Assembly: GCA_013398175.1 (NCBI GenBank) | Contig: VZRZ01004218.1 | Span: 541,997-605,996, forward strand | Direction of reading: 5' to 3' | Length of the DNA stretch: 64,000 nt | From: Climacteris rufus | Taxonomy: Eukaryota; Chordata; Aves; Passeriformes; Climacteridae | Shown: piece after piece, positions 1 to 11,095 of the stretch | Layout: each line of letters begins with the position of its first letter | Position numbering within the stretch: position 1 is the first letter of the stretch | Made by a program: the position numbers and the translations under genes | Notes under the pieces: generated by a model | Databases searched by the model: none | What the model saw: the letters and a program-made list of their open reading frames with translations, nothing else | What the model was told of the DNA's origin: nothing

Positions 1-3000
1 AGCAAAATGGTCAATCTGCTCCTCCAGTTGCTGTAGAAGAACAACAATAACAATACAAACAAAAATTTAGCAAAAATAAAGGTCAAAATTAAGCCCATTA
101 TCTATATGATGGAGATTAAAATCCTTCTCTGGTACACTAATATGAAAGATCTTGAGAGGTGTCATTGCCAGTAGTGTACAGCACGCAGCCAGCCCTGAGG
201 GCATGAATCTTATCAAAAACTGGTACTTTATGTCCACAGAGGCCCTGCATGATCAAGCAAAGGCAATGGCAGATCTAAACATGTGGTACCTTTGCTGTTA
301 GATGGTGCCACTATTGCTCAAACTCCCCACTGTGCTGCAGCTCCAGTGAATTATCACCCTTCCCCCGCCAGTTACCTTCCCTGACCTACTTAAGGGTAAC
401 TTTACATGATCATCATAAGCTGCTGTTGAAAGGGGCCATCTCACATCCTTCAGCTCTCCATGCATCCCTGCCCACTCCCTTTGGTTGGCCTGGGCACTTG
501 GTTAGTTACATTTCCTAAGGTGAACATGCAACAACACCCTGGCACTCACTCTTCCATTTGCAGTCATATGGTTTGTGGTGCCATCTGAGGCCACCTCAGA
601 GGCACATAACCCTGATCTCCTTCACAGGAATCACAATATTTGTGGCACAGAGTCCTCCCATGGAAAGTCAGGCATCTGACAGGTGTTTCTCCAGCAGGTG
701 GCTGGTTGTTCCGGGCTCCTTTGTAACCCCAGGCGAGAGGCAGAATCAAACCTCAGATAAGGCCCATCACTCTCCACTGTACACACTTCCCTTTTGGGTG
801 CCTCATCTATGCAATTAATACAGAAGATAAGGTCTGGCCTGCGTACATTATCCTGAAGATCATCCTTGTGCTTGTTACCTTGCTCTACTACTTGTCCACA
901 GATGAGAAGTGGTTTTGTGGTAAGTGTTATGGAAGAAAAGCTCTTGAACTACGTGATTATCATGTCTTCTATTAAATCCTCCAAAACCAACTACTTTGAC
1001 TCCTTTAGTCAGGCTGCTGACTGTTCATAGCAAGGCAAAGGGTCCAGAGTCACTCCTTAGGTCACAGATACATTTTCAGCCCCCATTTCCCTCATCTCTT
1101 CATTCACAGTGCTGTAGCTTTCTTACTTATCCCCTAACTACGTGGTAGCCAAGGAATAAAGGGATGTGTGTGTTGCCTGTAGGCTGACTGACCAGCTGTA
1201 GGTTAGAAAAAGAAGTAACTTCAACTCACATTAGTCTTTTTTCTCCCTCTTCTTCCAGTGCCTTTCATTCAGCTCCAATGAAACCTGTGGGAAGTTAGTG
1301 TCTCTGTGCAAACAGACGGCACAAGCTCGCACCACATTTCCCTTCAGAAACAGGCTGAAAAGAAAGGATGAGAATGCCATACTGTGTTTCTGGTTATGCA
1401 ATCCCATGTCCCTGACACTCAGCCTTCTCCTTGCTGTGTCTGTGTATTCCACCTAGGCTCTGTGGAGCCTGTAGGCACGTCAAAGCCGAGGCTGTGTTTA
1501 CTGTATATTAAGCACCCAGCAAAAAAAAGACTCCCAACTCTGAGAAGACAATGTATGGGATCTTCAGGAAGACAAACTTAGGAACCTATAGTGAGTGCTT
1601 TCACACCATGGTTACAAGCAAGTAAACTGCTTAGCAATTCCTCACAAACACCCTCTAAGACAAGGATTTTTTCTGCCAACCCTGTGGTCTTCTCCATGAG
1701 CTCCTTATTTTGGCTGCCTGGTGTTCTCCTGCCTCAAAATATGCTCCTCAAACCTTATGTTACATTGTTAGAAATAATTTGAATTTCAGTTTAAAAGACC
1801 AACAACCTTATTACCATCTACTTATCCTCTGGGGAGCACTGAAGTCTTCAATACTCTCCTCAACCACAGATAAAGCTACTAATTTGCAGAAAACCAAGAA
1901 CCCCAGAATGCTGGTGTACTCATGCACTTTTACAGATCTTCTCCTGGATGTAAACTGCTGCAATTCCCTCCCACACAGTCCACCACGATTTGAGAGATGT
2001 CCTGGTGTCTCAGTCTGCACATGTATCCATGCCACAAAACAGACTTACACAATTTGGCATCTTCAAATTGTCTTCACTGTTACAGCTGTCTCCTCTCAAA
2101 AGCCACAATCTACCTCCACTTTCCCACCTGGGGCCTTAACAGCTTCATCACAAAGAGGTAAATTCCCACAGGAAACTCAACACCAATGGGAGAAACAGCA
2201 AAGTAATTTTATTTCGATATCCTGTATCACTATTCCTGACCTGTGGGAAACAGCTGGCAATTGCCATTCCGTGTCTTTCAGAAACACACAAGAAGAAACA
2301 GCAATCAGAAAGCCCTGAGTGGGGAACTGCAGCACAACGATGAGCTGCTGGTTGCAGGACTTGCCACAGGGAGTTTGGTGATGGTGGCATGAATGAGCCT
2401 GGGCCACCAGGGTAAGATGTGGGACCCTATGTAACAGCCTGTATTGATGCTAAATTCAGTCCAGTGGAGAAATACAGGGACGGTGCACTAATTATAAATG
2501 CTCAACTGTTACATTAATTTGTTTTGTTGCTATTCTACATTGTATGTAGAATTTTAAAAAAAAGTTGCCTCACTTTTAAGGAGGGGGAGGAGAGAGAAGA
2601 GGGCCTGAAATGGAAACAGAGAAAGCAGTATTCCCAAGGACTGCAGATTTCCACTTTAGAAGAGTCAAGTTTCGCGAAGATAGATGTCCTTCTCAGTCAT
2701 AAAAATCTTCCTAAAGAAAGATAAGGATCATTGTACTTGGCAAGAACCTGGACACCAATCTTTGGTATAAATACCAGATTCTGTACAGAGTTGCAATGTG
2801 TAGTAATTCAACCAATTACTACATAAATAAATTACTACATAATAAAACTCCCATCAGCAACCACCAGTAAATCAAAAGCTGTACAAAGTGTATATAATAC
2901 CATGCTTTTCAAAATCCTTTCATTACAGGTATTGTGTTTCCTTAAAATTCATCTCCTATGAAAAGCTGAGTTTCTCAAAAATGTTTTTTATAAAAGGGCA

Positions 3001-5960
3001 GAAAGAACATTGCCTTAAAAAAACACCCAAGAAACACTGTACACTTGAGTAGCTAACAAATTCAGTCCAACAATGAGCTCCATACTGCACACAATGTACT
3101 CTAGTTAACTGAGAGTGTGATTTTATGATGGGCTTAAGACAATTTAAGACTTCACTGCTGGCACTCTTTCCCCTACTATTACCAGCTAAGTGTTTCCAGT
3201 GCTTCCCCTGTGTCAGGTCTAGATGCAAGTTGAAAGAGCTTGCTGAACATACTGAAAAAAAAGCCCTCAGACAAGGAATGCTAAGGATTATGTCTTCTAG
3301 TGGCAGCCAGAAAATTCCTTTAGCTAAAAATGCTACTTTTCAGGCAGACCTCTTCTCTTAATCAATTTGTGCTTTTACACAAATCTTCCTGGTATCACAA
3401 AGATGTGGCAGGGAAACCCAGCCAGAGAGGAGGCAGAAGTCACAACAAAACATCTACACTCACGGCACATCCAAAGATAATATGGGATCAAACCCTGAGG
3501 CATGGCCAAGCATTGCCATGTTTGTGTCTCCCTAGACAATGGACAATATCAGCATTACAGCAAAGGACCTATTTGGACTTGGCAATAGTGGAACATTAGT
3601 TTGAATCTCATAATCCTTTCAGCTGACGACAGCATGTGGCTCAAAAGATCTACCCCCTACCTGCTGATGGAAAAGGGAAGAGGAATAGAAAGGATGCTTT
3701 GTTGTTGGGGCTCCATCCTGGTGCCCTATGATGGCAGCCAGGAGTCACCTGGTAAACATTTTATGAATGGTTTATAAACTACAGATACATTTTTTTTCCT
3801 AAAACACTAATCAAGAAACACGTTGTACCAACAAAAACAAGGCATGCAGAGGACATCTACTGCTCTAGAATGTGGCATGCACCTACCACCAAATGTCCCA
3901 GTTCCCACTATGCATGCATAAATAAATGATATTTATTTATTTATTTATTCATTTATTAAAGTTCAGATTAAAGAAAACACCACACGATAATGTACTAAGG
4001 CCATAAAACAAAGAAACTAACTGTTGGCATTGGCAACATTTACAAGAAACTGCCTTAGTAGCTCCAGCCTTCACAAGTCTTTTGTTATTTGACTCAGTGA
4101 CTCAGATGGCTTTTCCTGTTCTACCCCAAGTGGTGCCTCTGAGTCAGGAGTTGCCATGGGACGGATTTATTTTTTTAGCTTCCCTCTTTGGGCTTTAACA
4201 ATTCAGACAGACATAGCAACAATTTCCATATCATTCTCATCACTGTACCAGCTGAACTTAGAATGCCAAGATCTTTCCTGCAACCCATTTCTCTGGGTTA
4301 AAACACCCACTAAATGGCTGCCTAGCTCCTTGTGGTTTTCTGGGACAGCAGCAGTAACACTTCCACAGGGCGAAATTTAACCCACATCACCAAATAATCC
4401 AATTTAACTTTCTCTGAAATATTTCCTGTAAGTTTTTACTAGAACTCTATGGCACTCGATAGCTCAGTGTCTAGCAATGATTTCCTAGGCTTCTGAATTG
4501 CTGGTTAATAAAAAAAGAGGATGTATTTGGTTACACGGTTTTGATTATGACTATGTGTGCTTAAAAAAAGGAGCTAGAAAAACATTCAGATTGTCATCCA
4601 TACATGTTAATCTTTTCAAATAACTAGTCCAATTTTCATCTGCTGCATCTGTATGACAACAAAAAAGAATCTGACTGGACGTGGTCAGAAAAGAATATCC
4701 AAAACAACTGAAAACAATGTTTTGATAGCTCTGGTCAAGTAACTGTTTAGGGCGCACCTGCATCCCCTCGATACAGAAATCCCAAAATAGCACTAAATCC
4801 ATAGAAAGTAATTTAGCCATAGGGGACACAGCTTGGTGCATGTTCAGTGATCCCAAAGACTGAAATGCTGGGTTTTACAAAAAACAGAGATACACAGGTT
4901 ACTCCAAGGCAGACAAATTTGAACAGAAACTTCAGTATTTACAAGGGGAATATAATGTTTGTGGTTGATGCCACTTGGAATGCAAAAATTAAATCTAGGT
5001 TTGATTTCAAATTATGCATTCTTTTGTCCCCGTCCTTACACTTGGCTGTGCCTCATCTGTAGAGGTGCCTTCCAACCTCAGCTCTCTGGCTCAGGACTGT
5101 ACTTTTCTATCCTGTATACAAGCATTTGGTCCTTCATCATGGTGGAATCTGATGACAAGCAGCTACAAAAATGTTTTGCACAGCTGAAGACTGCCAGGTG
5201 ACACATAACATTGACATTTTACTTCTTCACCCTGCAACAGTGGGAACAAGCATTGCATTTTACCCCTGGCATCATAACACAGGTCAGGCAAGATATGCAG
5301 AGATGTATTTTATTTTCTACAGATATATTTTCCACAGGAGCAACTTCCACAGGAGCTGACACTTCAGATCTCACTACTATACAAAACACCTGAATTTGCA
5401 ACACTGACAGATGCTGCAGGCTAGGAGTCTACATGATTCGGGTCCAATTTCCTCTTGCATTTTTCCTCATACTTTAATTAGTCTTCCTTTTATAATAACA
5501 CCTTCTGGAAATACAGCATGATGCTGGCAAGCCTGCTGTAAATTGTTTTTTATAATTGTATTTAATACAGCTCATTGCCAGCCATTGTAAAAGCATCTCA
5601 GTTCTCTATGGAAATAAGAAACAATATACAACAGTGTATCTTTGTACAGCAATAAAAGAATATAATTATATCCTTACACTCATTAAATTATGTTGTTTAG
5701 AGAAACAGACATAGAAGAGACCCAGTCCAGCAGTGCCTGGGTCAGAATCAGTTAAAACTAATCTAACTTCAAATAGGCAACTATATTATGAAATTCCAGC
5801 TCTGTGACAGATTTTTCAAAGTCAAAATCAGAACTGCTCCTCTTCTCGCTCCTGGTTAATTTTCATCACCTTTAACAGTTCATTGAAGACACCCAGATTT
5901 TGAAATTATATACAAGTAACAGGAAGACATTTCTCCATATGCTTTTGCTACAAGGCATCT
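1..5960. other. Non-coding DNA, inferred left part of FAM124A intron 2
   Basis: No exon of a recognisable family is seen on either strand. The stretch is AT-rich, and its open frames are short and without family resemblance. If the micro-exon at 11064-11095 is FAM124A exon 2, this DNA belongs to the following intron, because no sequence resembling the rest of the FAM124A protein was found to its left. An ATG-less frame near 727-975 is treated under findings. A short ATTT microsatellite lies at 3931-3957. Confidence 0.5.
3931..3957. repeat. (ATTT)n microsatellite
   Basis: About six near-perfect ATTT units with one C interruption, next to an AATA-rich stretch. Short tetranucleotide repeat, likely length-polymorphic, with no evident function. 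Confidence 0.85.
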
Positions 5961-6625
5961 TATAGTGAGTTACCTCTGGCTGGACACCAGGTGCCCACCA
6001 AAGCCATTCTATCACTCCCCTCCTCAGCTGGGCAGGGAAGAGAAAATATAATGAAAGGTTCATGAGTTGAGGACAGGGAGAGATCAGTTACAAATTACTG
6101 TCACAAGAAAAAAAGACTTGATTTTGGGAAATTAGTTTAATTTATTACATATCAGAATCAAAGTAGGATAATGAGAAGTAGAACAAATCTTAAAAACATA
6201 TTCCCCCCTAGCCCTCTCTTCTTTCTGGGCTTAAATTTACTTCAAATTCTCTACCTCCTCCCCTGCAGTGGCACAGAGAGATGGGAAATGGGGATTATAG
6301 TCAGTTCATCACATTGTTTCTGCTGCTGCTTGCTCCTCAGGGAGAGGAGTCCTTCAGTGTGGGGTCCCTCTCATGGGAGACAGTCCTCCATTAACTTCTC
6401 CAACATGAGAACCTCCCATGGGCTGCAGTTCTTTACAAACTGCTCCAGTGTCGGTCCATTTTGTGGGATGCAGTTTTTCAGGAATAGGCTTCAGGGTGAG
6501 TCCCCCATGGGGTCACAAGTTCTGTCAGCAAACCTGCTCCAGCATGGGCTCCTCTCTCCATGGGTCTGAAGGTTCTGGCAGGAACCTCCTCTAGAAGGGG
6601 CTTCCCACAGGGTCACAAGCCCAGG
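5961..6625 (-). mobile_element. 5'-truncated avian ERV LTR (ERVL-like), minus orientation
   Basis: The block matches, from memory, a dispersed avian retroviral LTR. On the plus strand it starts with the reverse complement of the LTR 3' end (CTGGCTGGACACCAGGTGCC near 5978). It continues through a polypurine-rich part and then a series of related units of about 30 bp, built around CCCATGGGCTGCAG and CTCCAGTGTCGGTCC-like words (about 6360-6600). Resemblance is lost after about 6625, so the 5' part of the LTR is missing. No gag, pol or env coding sequence is attached. It is an old, mutated, non-coding remnant; several CpG positions appear decayed to TG or CA. The family name is from memory; the periodic structure is directly visible. 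Confidence 0.65.
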
Positions 6626-7325
6626 GAGCTGATGCAGATGACACTGACAAAATAAACATTGAGCAAATCCCCAGACGAAGATCTGAACTTGTATCAGCAT
6701 AGGAACAGAATATCAAACAGAAAATTTATTAGAAACAAACATGTGCAGTAACCCACATACTTGAAATCTTCCAAAACAAACTGTCTTGTGTTTAATTTCT
6801 AGAACCAGAAAGTGAAATTTGGTGAAATTCCATGGGCTAAGACCATGGGTATGTGCAACATGGAAATAAAATTTTAATATCCCAGCTCTCAGGTTTACCA
6901 CAGAAGAATATGAACAACCTAAAACCACCCCAGAAGGACTCAGTGGTTTCCTAGCTGCTAAAGGAAAGGCAGGGGAGCAGGGGAAGGTGAATTACCAGCT
7001 TTCCAACTGCAAAGCAGGTGAGTGACAAGCCCTTTACCTCATTGAGAAGCACAACATGAACTACTACAGGGTTCTACAGTCTCAAAGTGCTACAGGGTTC
7101 TACAGCCTCAAATGCACTAAACTCTTGACCGAACTTACATCTTATCCCATAGGACCATTTTTATGTTTCATTTACCAACTTAGTTGGACCAGTACAAATC
7201 CAGGCAATTAACCGATTGCCCAGCTAAAAACGGTTAAGGAAATAAAAAAAGTCACTCACTTCCACAATTATTTCTAAGACAACCTGATTATATTGGCTCC
7301 AAGGCTGACTAGGTATGGAATATTT
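6626..7325. other. Intronic non-coding DNA with a small tandem repeat
   Basis: No gene is seen. The only structure is an imperfect tandem duplication with a unit of about 26 bp at 7064-7115 (CTACAGGGTTCTACAG followed by TCTCAAAGTG or CCTCAAATGC). Confidence 0.5.
7064..7115. repeat. Two-copy 26-bp tandem repeat
   Basis: Two adjacent copies begin with CTACAGGGTTCTACAG and differ by a few bases in their second half. Local slippage duplication in non-coding DNA. Confidence 0.8.
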
Positions 7326-7582
7326 CAAATCATAGAATCATTAAGGTTGGAAAATACCTCTAAGATTATTGAATCCAATCATTAACCCAGAACTGCCCTG
7401 TTCACCACTAAACCACATCCCCAAGTTGCACATACACACACTTCCAGGGAAGGTGACCCCACCACTTCCCTGGCCAGCCTGTTCCAATGCCTGACCACAC
7501 TTCCAGTTGAGAAATTTTTCCTAATATCTAATATAAACTTCCCCTGGTGCAATTTGAGGCCATTTTCTCTCATCCTTTGTGA
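7326..7582 (-). mobile_element. CR1 LINE 3' fragment, minus orientation
   Basis: The plus strand reads CATAGAATCATTAAGGTTGG at about 7330 and later GGCCAGCCTGTTCCAATGCC at about 7470. These are the reverse complement of the conserved 3' end of avian CR1 elements, with its ATTCTATG-type tail. Only the last 250 bases or so are present, which is the normal outcome of CR1 target-primed reverse transcription. No reverse transcriptase frame remains. CR1 is the dominant LINE of birds and is the clearest sign of host class here. Confidence 0.9.
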
Positions 7583-10500
7583 ATGCTACAAATGACAAAA
7601 GTCTTGCTTCAAAATGTCCATTTCTGGTTTGGGTCTTTCTGAAGAGCCATTATCATAAAAACAAAGATTAAGCAGAGGAGGCAATAAGCAGCCCCCATCA
7701 AAACTCCTCCTCCCTGGCTGAAAATCATTCTTGCAACACATAGCCCAAAGCAACCTGAAGATAATTAAAATGATGATGTACAGAGACTGTTGCTTATGGT
7801 GCAGACCAACACTAATTAATTATTTCTTTGTGATTCCAATTGTCTGTATCCATATGCCACTTATGGTCTTTATGTTTTGGTATTATGTACTTTGGGTAAA
7901 GGTCTCTTCTGTGGGTATAAAATGCCTAGCACAATTCTCTCTCATATAGAAATAGGGATCCCTAATGATATTTGAAAACCATAATTGAAAAGGTAATAAA
8001 AATATGAGCAAAAAGAAGGTTAATACATTTCCTAGATTAATGAAGAGCACACCAAAAGGCAAAACATCCTAACAAGAACAAAGCATATTTCCTGCTAAAG
8101 AAAAAAAGGGGAAAGTGACTATACACATCAGCATTCAGAAAAAAGAAAGAAGTAATTAGCATTTCTCTTCATTGAAATCACACTGCTGAACCTTTGAAAG
8201 CTGTAATACCTCCAAATGCAGCATCCAGCAGACAGGTTTGCAAGGCCTTTTTAACCTACTCAATAAGACAAGGCAAAGTGGCACACAGTCACCCTGACAA
8301 CAGCCAGAGCCTGCACAGCAGGCATTTCTGCATTTTCTTGCAGAAATACACAAACCCTGCAAAATTTGTTACTCTTTCTTAAATAGCTTGCTGTACACAA
8401 AACCACAGCCATTAGATGAATGCTGCCAGTAAACAGCATTTTTGGGTTGTCTGAAGCTGGGACACAAGGCCAAAGAAGAAGATAAGTGGGATGCTGCTCA
8501 AGACCCACGGTCTGACGACTCCAGCAGGCAGGGCTTTGAACTGCTGAAATAGTACACTGACCATGACAGCCGCTGCCATGTGCTCAGGGAAAAAAAGTAC
8601 TAGAAATGATCCTGCCACTGCCATATAGCTGACAATGAAGTTTTACTTCCAACCTGGGGGGTCTTGAATTCCTGTACACCTTTGCACTGGTGCCAAGTCC
8701 TGCAGTTTGCTCAGCTGCTGTGGTAGAGGAAGCTGTAGTTAATTCACCCACTAAGTCCTTCTTAACCTTTTCTTGGCATGTCTGTGGAAAACTATTGTCC
8801 AGTGGAATTAATCCAGAAATTTAAAAATTATTTATTTGTTAAATACTGGACTTGGAGCCTCGCTGGTACCATCAAATAAGACCCCTGTAAAACCATATTA
8901 GCCTGTAATTCTTCTGTTCTAGATAAACTACATTTCTTTAGAACAGGAGCTTCGGGTGAAACAGTTGTAGGTAAAAGAGATTCCTTCCTTCTTAATTTAC
9001 AACAGCTTACTTTGTGTTACGCTAGGGCCTGAGAGCATCATTGGCTAGACTGCTTTCTGTACTGAGAATGATACCACTTGTTCAATCTTTTCCCCAAAGC
9101 AATTAGAAGGACCAAATTACCTTTCTTTTTTTCCCCAATCTCTCTTCTCCAATAATCTTTTCTTCAAATGTATCATGTACCCACTGACTAACAGCCTCTG
9201 ACATGAAAGTATTTCTAATTTACTGATATTCTTTTATGTAACTGCTTCTGTTACTCTTGCACTGTCTGACCAAACCAACCACACAAACCCCTCAAAAGGC
9301 AAAGTTAAATACTGCTGCTTGTGAAGCTGCATCACTATAATTTGCCTTGGAAGCAGAAAAGAGAAAGAAGGAGACTGTGTTGTCTCCTGAACTCATGTCT
9401 CTCTGCTGGAATGATAATACCACTTTGTACTGACAAATTACTGGTGTTGAAACACAACTGCAATCCCCACATACACTGGACAGCAGTGGCCAGCAAGACA
9501 CTGAGGTGACCACAGTTAACACGTCACACTGTAGCTGCCACATAATAAAAAATTCCCCTTAGAGACAGGGGATTAAATAAAACAAAGACTTACAATTATA
9601 TTTTTTCACTTTCATTTGTAAAATGTGCAGCAGTCGTGCAAAGTTGTTAAGGGATCCAAATCAGAATTTTAAATGACAAATACTTTACTTACACCTTGTC
9701 TTCTGAACTAATCTCCCTCCATTAAGCAAATAAGTATGATAGTCACCATCCAAAGAGTGGAGGAAGCTGGCAGCATATTCCCCAAACCATCATCTGAAAT
9801 TGTGAGCTGAGGGGGTGGTAGGGCACACATCTGGTGTAACCAGTCAAATCCAATATGCTTTCACCATCACAGAGAAGCTGATTGCCTGGATTTTGCCTCC
9901 CAATCATTAAGTTATGTCTGACAGTGAGAATTCAGAAATCTATTTAAACAACAGAATTTTGGAAAAAGCTGCACTAAAATCTCTCTTTCTCAGACACACA
10001 CACACTGAGCAGATGGAGGAAAGACAGTGAGTTCCCTGCTAGTCACATCAGCTCCAGAATCAGACATTACAAATGCTGTCTCATCCAGCTCTTGTTGAAA
10101 TCAATAAAAGCCCTTCAGTGAAGACCATGGGAGATGGAAAATAACCCTCTCCACACTCAGCCAGAATGTGTGAATGAGAAAAAAATGACAGCTTTCTTCC
10201 CCTCTGATTTTCATGGTGCTTAAAGATCCAGATTACAAAACACAGCTTGTCATCCACAAATTTTTGATGTGCTTGCTTGGCATAAATAAAGCTCATGTCT
10301 ACATGTGAATCAGGAAGACAGACATCACTTTGCACTTGGACAAGGAGAGATACCAGCAGTCATGCATGAGTAAGTATTACTGCATTTCAAAGTGCTGTGG
10401 ATGCAGTGCATTCTACAACTAAGGAAGTGGTTGGAGTGAGTAGAAAGAGGACTGAAAAAGTGCTCCTTGTTCCTTAAAAAAAAAAAAAATCGTCATTTTG

Positions 10501-11063
10501 CATTGGTGAAAAATAAAGAAAAATAACCCAGACACCAGAATTTGTCCTTTTATTAGTTGGTTAACATGAAAATCAACCAGCCATTGTAAATATCTAGAAA
10601 GACTGTGGCACTTACTAGAGCATCTACCATCTTTGAAATCTAAGAAAAACTTCACTAAAGTTGCTCTGAAGTGCTTTGTTGGCATCAGCTTACAATAAAC
10701 ACTCAATTATTCCTGCATTCCCCAGATCTAATGGCATTCACCACTGTAAACTCCTTTGGCCAGAGGGCCCATTCACACTGGCCCACACAGTGTCTATAGA
10801 TTTTGTTCTCATTTTGCCTTGCATCCTTGTGAGCTCCAATATTTATGACCTCACACGTGGTTTGTATTTCGGTCATAAATACTCAAACAGTTTAATTTTC
10901 TCTACTGTTTCTAGACATGGATCCAAGAAGAGAAGGAATGGGGGTTTTACTGTGTCAAAGTGAACTTCATCACGAACACCAGGTTGATGTTAATAAATAT
11001 TAGCAGGCAGAAAAGAGAAAATACAAGAATCCATTAAAAAAAAAATCTCAAAGTTATACTCAC
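7583..11063. other. Intronic non-coding DNA
   Basis: No exon is seen on either strand. AT-rich DNA with short A and T runs, for example a poly-A run near 10475-10489. It is inferred to be the right part of FAM124A intron 2, immediately downstream on the minus strand of the micro-exon donor site. Confidence 0.5.
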
Positions 11064-11095
11064 TGCTGGTAGAGGACATGCGGCTGTACTCAGAC
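11064..11095 (-). CDS. FAM124A: FAM124A exon 2 (32-nt micro-exon)
   Basis: On the minus strand a pyrimidine-rich tract ending CTTTTTCTTGCAG is followed by 32 bases and then the donor GTGAGT. Read with one leading base, the exon gives SEYSRMSSTS plus the first base of another codon. The FAM124A N-terminus in mammals, as I remember it, has the corresponding segment SDYSHLSSTSS, so length, phase and residues agree. The exon is bounded by a phase-2 intron before it and a phase-1 intron after it; its length is not a multiple of three, so skipping it would shift the frame. FAM124A is a poorly characterised protein of the FAM124 family with no established enzymatic role. Exon 1 is inferred in the CpG island near the assembly gap about 10 kb away. 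No match to the following exons was found, so they are expected left of the window. The match rests on about ten residues plus splice signals and synteny. Confidence 0.8.

Noticed and set aside
1..29. Minus-strand acceptor-like CTTCTACAG followed by a frame reading QLEEQIDHFA at the left edge
   Set aside because: If it followed the FAM124A micro-exon it would give a stop within six codons, and it does not resemble the next FAM124A segment; too short to judge alone.
5060..5085. GAGGTGCCTTCCAACCTCAG, similar to a CR1 3' end
   Set aside because: The flanks do not continue as CR1 and no tail repeat follows; could be a very short relic but cannot be supported.
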